Both the position numbers and the translations under genes were made by a program. The notes under the pieces are model-generated. The model made no database searches, had not been told where the DNA came from, and was given only the letters and a program-made list of their open reading frames with translations. A stretch of 10,839 nt of DNA from Psychrobacter sp. UBA5136 (GTDB lineage Bacteria > Pseudomonadota > Gammaproteobacteria > Pseudomonadales > Moraxellaceae), in NCBI RefSeq assembly GCF_002414005.1, contig NZ_DHYG01000045.1, positions 1 through 10,839 of the forward strand, in the 5' to 3' direction. This document shows, one piece after another, positions 7,318 through 10,839 of this stretch (the stretch's first letter is position 1; the number at the start of each line of letters is the position of its first letter).

Positions 7318-7572
7318 ATGGCGATTAAAATGGCACAGGTAAGTATCGAAAATATCGATGATGCTGAAGGGTTGGAAGAGGTGATGACGGCGCTAAAAAA
7401 CATCACAGGCGTTACAGAAATCGAGCTACAGCCTGATAACAAGATGGCATTCATCCATTATGATAATACGCAAACGACGGTTCATGCGTTTGTCGCGGCA
7501 ATCAGTACGGTCGATTATGTTACCCAGCCGTTTCCTATCGATGCGCCGCAAAACCCGCGTTATCATGATTAA
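7318..7572 (+). CDS. Small HMA-fold-like protein lacking the CxxC metal site
   Basis: This 84-residue protein has no function I recognise. Its spacing of predicted strands and helices follows the beta-alpha-beta-beta-alpha-beta plan of heavy-metal-associated domains, and it can be lined up with the copper chaperone encoded 300 bases downstream: SIENID with IINID, ITGVTEIELQPDNKMAFIHYD with IDGVETISVDLADNLATVTFD, and FVAAIS with IAAAID. Where the chaperone has MTCGGC, this protein has DDAEGLEE (residues 14-21). It contains no cysteine at all, so classical Cu(I) binding is excluded. Histidines at 48, 56 and 83 are scattered. A strong AAGAGGG (7304-7310) 7 bases before the ATG fixes the start; Met5 is the alternative. 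The 27-base gap from kdsA suggests one operon. It may be a structural or regulatory HMA relative; the fold assignment is an inference. Confidence 0.8.
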   Translation: MAIKMAQVSIENIDDAEGLEEVMTALKNITGVTEIELQPDNKMAFIHYDNTQTTVHAFVAAISTVDYVTQPFPIDAPQNPRYHD

Positions 7573-7636
7573 ATCTGCATGGCTTATTTTTTTGAGGCGG
7601 GATTTTTTAACGGTCAATAGTTAATGACTCAGGTTT

Positions 7637-7711
7637 GAATTTGAATAAACAATACTTTATTAAACAGTACCTGCATAAAAAATACTTGAATAAACAGCAT
7701 CTTAATAAAGT
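7637..7711 (+). repeat. Five-unit degenerate 15-bp tandem repeat
   Basis: Five consecutive 15-bp units start at 7637, 7652, 7667, 7682 and 7697. Unit 4 is ATACTTGAATAAACA. Every unit has A at position 3, T at position 6 and TAAA at positions 10-13, while the other positions vary. The repeat ends about 16 bases before the copZ promoter region. It could be read in frame as a lysine-rich pentapeptide repeat (for example LNKQY, FIKQY, LHKKY, LNKQH), but that frame has no ATG and ends at 7740, so I treat it as non-coding. Confidence 0.7.
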
Positions 7712-7726
7712 TACAACCAAACGGAC

Positions 7727-7764
7727 TTGTTGTTGACCTTGATTCAGCTTATGCTAGTTATAGG
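7727..7764 (+). promoter_or_regulatory. Candidate copZ promoter, possibly of the MerR/CueR type
   Basis: Two readings are possible. One is a standard pair, TTGTTG (7727-7732), 17 bp, TATGCT (7750-7755). The other is TTGACC (7733-7738) with a long 20-bp spacer to TATAGG (7759-7764), the stretched geometry of MerR-family promoters, with a weak dyad CCT...AGC-TTAT-GCT...AGG across the spacer. TTGACCTT also begins the E. coli CueR-controlled copA promoter as I recall it. The leader to copZ would be about 100 bases. Confidence 0.45.
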
Positions 7765-7867
7765 CTGTATTTATAAGTAGATGTCTAAAGACCATTATAA
7801 ACGCAGTTTTGTAAATTATAAAAAGACTCATTAATAAAAACTCAGTTATAAGAATAAGGAGCCTCTC

Positions 7868-8092
7868 ATGGCAAACCAAACTCGTATTATTAACATTGAC
7901 GGCATGACTTGTGGCGGCTGTGTGGCAAGCGTCCATAAAGCGACTGACGGCATAGACGGCGTAGAAACAATCTCTGTGGATTTGGCTGATAACTTAGCGA
8001 CCGTGACCTTTGATGACAGCAAAACCAGTATCGAGGCGATTGCCGCTGCTATCGATGATGCAGGATTCGATGCGACCGTTGCAAACTCATAG
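7868..8092 (+). CDS. copZ: Copper chaperone, CopZ-like HMA protein
   Basis: This is a 74-residue, single-domain heavy-metal-associated protein, expected to bind Cu(I) in the cytosol and pass it to the copper ATPase encoded downstream. The metal loop GMTCGGC carries Cys15 and Cys18, and the rest follows the family pattern: strand RIINIDGM, helix after the loop, GIDGVETISVDLADNLATVTFD, then a second helix IAAAIDDAGF. The length of about 70 residues is typical of CopZ/Atx1-type chaperones. AAGGAG (7856-7861) lies 6 bases before the ATG. A terminator 20 bases after the stop makes it a separate transcription unit from copA. The gene symbol is assigned by domain and context; the ion is inferred from the neighbour, because HMA chaperones for other metals look similar. 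Confidence 0.9.
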   Translation: MANQTRIINIDGMTCGGCVASVHKATDGIDGVETISVDLADNLATVTFDDSKTSIEAIAAAIDDAGFDATVANS

Positions 8093-8111
8093 GATTATTT
8101 GTATTTATAAA

Positions 8112-8139
8112 AGAACCGGCTATCATGGCTGGTTTTTTT
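8112..8139 (+). terminator. Rho-independent terminator of copZ
   Basis: AACCGGC (8114-8120) pairs with GCTGGTT (8128-8134), with one G-T pair and a 7-base loop, and runs into a stretch of seven Ts (8133-8139). It separates copZ from copA. Confidence 0.87.
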
Positions 8140-8140
8140 A

Positions 8141-8167
8141 ATGGCTAAAAAATAATAAGCTAGCCAT
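8141..8167. repeat. Inverted repeat after the copZ terminator
   Basis: ATGGCTA (8141-8147) is the exact reverse complement of TAGCCAT (8161-8167), with 13 AT-rich bases between. It directly follows the T run of the terminator and has no T run of its own. Its role is unknown. Confidence 0.4.
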
Positions 8168-8226
8168 AAATAACAGCTTTTTATTTAACTGCCCATACGC
8201 CTTAATGAGTTCTTTCAATAAAAAAG

Positions 8227-8256
8227 TTGAATTACTGCTAATGATAACCATTTAAT
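8227..8256 (+). promoter_or_regulatory. Promoter candidate with an internal Fur-box-like site
   Basis: TTGAAT (8227-8232) and TTTAAT (8251-8256) are 18 bp apart. The spacer and -10 hold GCTAATGATAACCATTTAA (8237-8255), which matches 14 of the 19 positions of the classical Fur box GATAATGATAATCATTATC, including an unbroken AATGATAA core. A site in this place would block RNA polymerase. The leader to copA would be about 130 bases. The sequence match is seen; control by Fur is inference. Confidence 0.45.
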
Positions 8257-8322
8257 ACTTATCTTAATGTTTCTAGAGAAATGCGCTTTAAATGCCCTTT
8301 TATTTAAGCTTTCTATTAAGCC

Positions 8323-8357
8323 GTTGAGCTTTTGAGCTTACTCAAAGAATATATAAA
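8323..8357 (+). promoter_or_regulatory. Candidate copA promoter with a dyad in a long spacer
   Basis: TTGAGC (8324-8329) is followed after 20 bp by TATATA (8350-8355), which overlaps TATAAA (8352-8357). The spacer contains the perfect dyad TTTGAG-CTTA-CTCAAA (8331-8346), nearly centred. A long spacer with a dyad inside is the hallmark of MerR-family activation, the class that includes CueR. The upstream part shares GTTGA[C/G]CTT and AGCTTA with the copZ promoter. Transcription would start about 35 bases before the copA ATG. Confidence 0.4.
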
Positions 8358-8395
8358 CGCCATAACGCGCTTTAACGTAATAACGAGTTCTACTT

Positions 8396-10744
8396 ATGAA
8401 TGACGCTACCCGTACTGCTAATGATGACTCCTATGAGGTTGAGACTGATGTCCAGTCAAATACGCCGCTTACGCCCGAGCGTGCGCACTTGCAGCTGGCG
8501 ATTGATGGGATGACGTGTCAGGCTTGTGCGTCACGTATCGAAAAGGTGCTTAATAAAAAGCCTGCGATTTATGAAGTGAATGTGAACTTCGCTGGCGAGA
8601 CCGCCAATGTCGATTATGACCCGGCTCAGACCACGCCTGAGCAGGTGACGGACTGGGTGAATAAAACCGGATTTGTGGCCAATCTGCAAGCAGCGGACAG
8701 TCTATTTGCTAAGACAGATGAAGATACCGCCACTGAGTATCCGTGGCGCTTGATGGCACTGTGGCTTTGTTTGCTACCGTTTTTGGTCGGTATGGTAGGT
8801 ATGCTCGTTGGGCAAGAGATGGCGTGGATGCCGCCCGTTTGGATTCAGTTTATCCTAGCGACGATTGTCCAATTTGGCTTAGCGTTGCCATTTTATAAAA
8901 GCGCTTGGGCATCCATCAAAGGCGGTTTGGCCAATATGGACGTGCTGGTGGTCATTGGTACGGTCACCATTTGGGCGTATTCAACTTATCTATGGTTGAC
9001 CCACGGCGATGGGACTTTAAATAGCTTATTGCAAAGTGGTCATGCAGGCGGACACGGCCCCGCGGTTTATTTTGAAGCAGGGGTGATGGTTATTGCCTTT
9101 GTGCGTACGGGTAAATATCTTGAAGAGCGTACCAAAAAGCACAGCTTAAACAGTATTGATTTATTATTATCCCTAACGCCTGATGAGGTCGAGCAGCAAC
9201 AGCCAAATGGCGACTTTCACAATGTCGCGCTACAAGAGGTGCAAGTAGGCGATATTTTGCGTGCCAAACAAGGCAGCCGCGTGGCAACCGATGGTCTCGT
9301 GATTGATGGTAGTGGTTGGTGCGTGGAGAGTCATTTAACAGGCGAGTCGGTACCGCTTAAAAAAGAAGCAGGCGATGACTTGCTGGCAGGGGCGCTGGTC
9401 GAAAATGGCAGTTTACTGTACCGCGTACGGGCAAAAGGCAGCGATACCAAGCTTGGTGACATGGTACAAGCGCTTAGCGATGCTCAGGGCTCAAAAGCCG
9501 ACTTGGCGCGTCTTGCCGATAGAGTAACGGCTATTTTTGTTCCCGTGGTAGTGACAATTGCACTGATTACCTTTGGGCTGACGTGGTGGCTGACTGGCAT
9601 GGTCGATACTGCTTTGATGCATGCGGTGTCGGTGTTGGTTATTGCTTGCCCCTGTGCGCTTGGTTTGGCGACGCCAGCGGCAATCATGGCTGGTATGGGG
9701 GTTGCCGCGCGTCATGGCGTCTGGTTTAAAGATGCGCAAAGCCTAGAGGCGGCCGGCAATATCGATACGGTAGTGCTCGATAAAACGGGAACTTTGACCA
9801 TCGGTAAGCCGTCTATCGTCGATCAGGTGATGGTGGATAAGTCGCTTGCCGTCGATGATGTGCTGCAAATTGCCGCAAGCGTTGAGGCACATGCTAGTCA
9901 TCCGCTAGCGACAGCATTGATTAATGCGGCTAGCGAGCGTAATCTGCCGCTGATGAACGTCACTGATATTAGCGTCGTTAAAGGGGCAGGCATACAAGCC
10001 AATATCGCAGGCTTAGGCGTTGTAAAAGTCGGTACGGCAGAATTTGCTAATTTAACACTGCCAAAGCTGATGCCAAAAGTATGGCAAATTGCCAGTACCG
10101 TAGCCATTAGTATCAACGATGAACCCTTGGGCGCGTTTGCCTTAGCTGATGACTTAAAAGATGACACGCCGCAAGCCATAAGAGCGCTACAAGATGCTGG
10201 TATCAATGTCATCTTGATGAGCGGTGATAAGCAGTCCGTCGTTGACCATGTGGCAGGACAGTTGGGTATCGAACAAGCGTATGGCAAAATGAGCCCGCGT
10301 GATAAAGCCAGCCAAATTGCCGTATTGCAAACCGCTGGTCATAAAGTGGCGATGGCAGGGGACGGCGTCAATGATGCGCCAGCGATGGCAACCGCCGATG
10401 CCAGTTTTGCGATGTTTGAAGGCACAGATGTTGCCCAGCATAGCGCTTCTGCGCGCTTGATGGGTGAGTCGCTGATGCACATTGATGCGGCGCAAAAAAT
10501 TGCCAATGCAACGGTGCGTAATATCAAGCAAAATTTATTTTTTGCCTTTATTTATAATTGCCTTGGTATTCCACTGGCAGCGTTTGGTTTTTTAAACCCT
10601 ATGATTGCCGCGGCAGCAATGGCGCTCAGCTCTATTTCAGTATTGATGAATGCGCTACGCTTAACCCGGTTTAAAACGAAAGTTGAGCTAAATAACACCG
10701 TAACTCATTCTCATACGGGTGGCGAGCGTTTAGCAAAAGCCTAA
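8396..10744 (+). CDS. copA: Cu(+)-exporting P1B-type ATPase
   Basis: This inner-membrane pump uses ATP to export Cu(I) from the cytosol to the periplasm and should receive copper from the CopZ-like chaperone. The 782-residue protein has one N-terminal HMA domain (about 31-97) with Cys41 and Cys44 in GMTCQAC. About eight membrane segments follow: roughly 117-140, 147-168, 181-201, 223-241, 377-400, 405-432, 712-733 and 735-755. The actuator motif TGES is at 315-318, the transport site CPC at 418-420, the phosphorylated Asp462 in DKTGT, the nucleotide-binding His502-Pro503, and GDGVND at 655-660. Tyr720-Asn721 and Met742...Ser745-Ser746 in the last two helices are the extra ligands that mark Cu(I) pumps rather than Zn/Cd pumps. 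A short tail contains HSH at 771-773. The ribosome-binding site is weak (GAG at 8385-8387), and a 30-residue lead precedes the HMA domain. Confidence 0.96.
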   Translation: MNDATRTANDDSYEVETDVQSNTPLTPERAHLQLAIDGMTCQACASRIEKVLNKKPAIYEVNVNFAGETANVDYDPAQTTPEQVTDWVNKTGFVANLQAADSLFAKTDEDTATEYPWRLMALWLCLLPFLVGMVGMLVGQEMAWMPPVWIQFILATIVQFGLALPFYKSAWASIKGGLANMDVLVVIGTVTIWAYSTYLWLTHGDGTLNSLLQSGHAGGHGPAVYFEAGVMVIAFVRTGKYLEERTKKHSLNSIDLLLSLTPDEVEQQQPNGDFHNVALQEVQVGDILRAKQGSRVATDGLVIDGSGWCVESHLTGESVPLKKEAGDDLLAGALVENGSLLYRVRAKGSDTKLGDMVQALSDAQGSKADLARLADRVTAIFVPVVVTIALITFGLTWWLTGMVDTALMHAVSVLVIACPCALGLATPAAIMAGMGVAARHGVWFKDAQSLEAAGNIDTVVLDKTGTLTIGKPSIVDQVMVDKSLAVDDVLQIAASVEAHASHPLATALINAASERNLPLMNVTDISVVKGAGIQANIAGLGVVKVGTAEFANLTLPKLMPKVWQIASTVAISINDEPLGAFALADDLKDDTPQAIRALQDAGINVILMSGDKQSVVDHVAGQLGIEQAYGKMSPRDKASQIAVLQTAGHKVAMAGDGVNDAPAMATADASFAMFEGTDVAQHSASARLMGESLMHIDAAQKIANATVRNIKQNLFFAFIYNCLGIPLAAFGFLNPMIAAAAMALSSISVLMNALRLTRFKTKVELNNTVTHSHTGGERLAKA

Positions 10745-10819
10745 AGGCAAAGTAAAGGTAACGCCACACGTCCAGCGCAGATACCAAAAATTTCGTTAAT
10801 AGTTGATATTGCTATCTAT

Positions 10820-10839
10820 ATACCCCACTCTCAACTTGA
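10820..10839. repeat. Right terminal inverted repeat (probable IS end)
   Basis: ATACCCCACTCTCAACTTGA is the exact reverse complement of positions 2-21. It begins 75 bases after the copA stop codon. The DNA between copA and this repeat (10745-10819) shows no gene and no clear terminator, so the copA transcript may run into the adjoining element. Confidence 0.75.

Noticed and set aside
7571..7608. Possible terminator after the HMA-like gene
   Set aside because: AAATC can pair with GATTT before a T run, but the stem is short, bulged and has a long loop, so it is not convincing.
7635..7740. Small lysine-rich pentapeptide-repeat frame over the 15-bp repeats
   Set aside because: There is no ATG. 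The only starts are TTG codons without a proper ribosome-binding site, and the frame stops at once after the repeats.
7754..7936. Minus-strand 60-residue frame overlapping the copZ start
   Set aside because: It overlaps the copZ promoter and coding start and has no ribosome-binding site or known domain.
9898..10531. Antisense frames inside copA (minus strand, 129 and 114 residues)
   Set aside because: They overlap the conserved P-domain coding region of copA, have no family features and arise from its codon pattern.

Overview
The window looks like a chromosomal segment of a Gram-negative gammaproteobacterium of the Moraxellaceae, most likely Psychrobacter. The basis is the reading of the encoded proteins (an acidic Neisseria/Acinetobacter-type trimeric porin, metal-independent KdsA, malate synthase G), the AT-rich intergenic DNA and the pyrG-kdsA pair. 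No search was run, so the genus is an inference. All seven genes are on the + strand, and I see no tRNA, rRNA, CRISPR array or transposase gene.

Layout. (1) The first 20 bases after position 1 and the last 20 bases form a perfect inverted repeat. The segment most probably starts and stops inside the ends of two copies of one insertion sequence, as in a short-read contig. (2) Positions 412-2616 encode malate synthase G (glcB), behind a 390-base leader rich in hairpins and short repeats and followed by a strong terminator. (3) A 480-base non-coding stretch with one plausible promoter leads to an outer-membrane porin (3224-4294) that has its own UUCG-loop terminator. (4) pyrG (CTP synthase, start at 4483) has its own terminator. 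(5) kdsA follows after an intergenic region holding two overlapping, mutually exclusive inverted repeats. It is closely followed by a small protein with a heavy-metal-associated (HMA) fold pattern but no metal-binding cysteines. (6) A copper module closes the window: a CopZ-like chaperone with a normal MTCGGC loop and its own terminator, then a Cu(+)-exporting P1B ATPase (copA) with at least two candidate promoters.

How it works together. glcB serves the glyoxylate bypass. PyrG supplies CTP, which is also needed to activate KDO, and KdsA makes the KDO precursor, so pyrG and kdsA both feed envelope lipopolysaccharide. The porin lies in the same envelope. CopZ and CopA form a cytosolic chaperone/exporter pair for copper. 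They are separate transcription units, yet the two upstream regions share a bipartite motif (GTTGA[C/G]CTT, then AGCTTA) consistent with one common regulator, perhaps of the CueR/MerR type. No regulator gene is present.

Most unusual points: the cysteine-less HMA protein between kdsA and copZ; a five-unit degenerate 15-bp tandem repeat just upstream of the copZ promoter; the shared copZ/copA promoter motif; a Fur-box-like sequence inside a second promoter upstream of copA; the interlocked inverted repeats before kdsA; and the matching ends. I see no clearly new multi-gene system. The genes are mostly familiar, and the novelty lies in the small HMA protein and the non-coding DNA.
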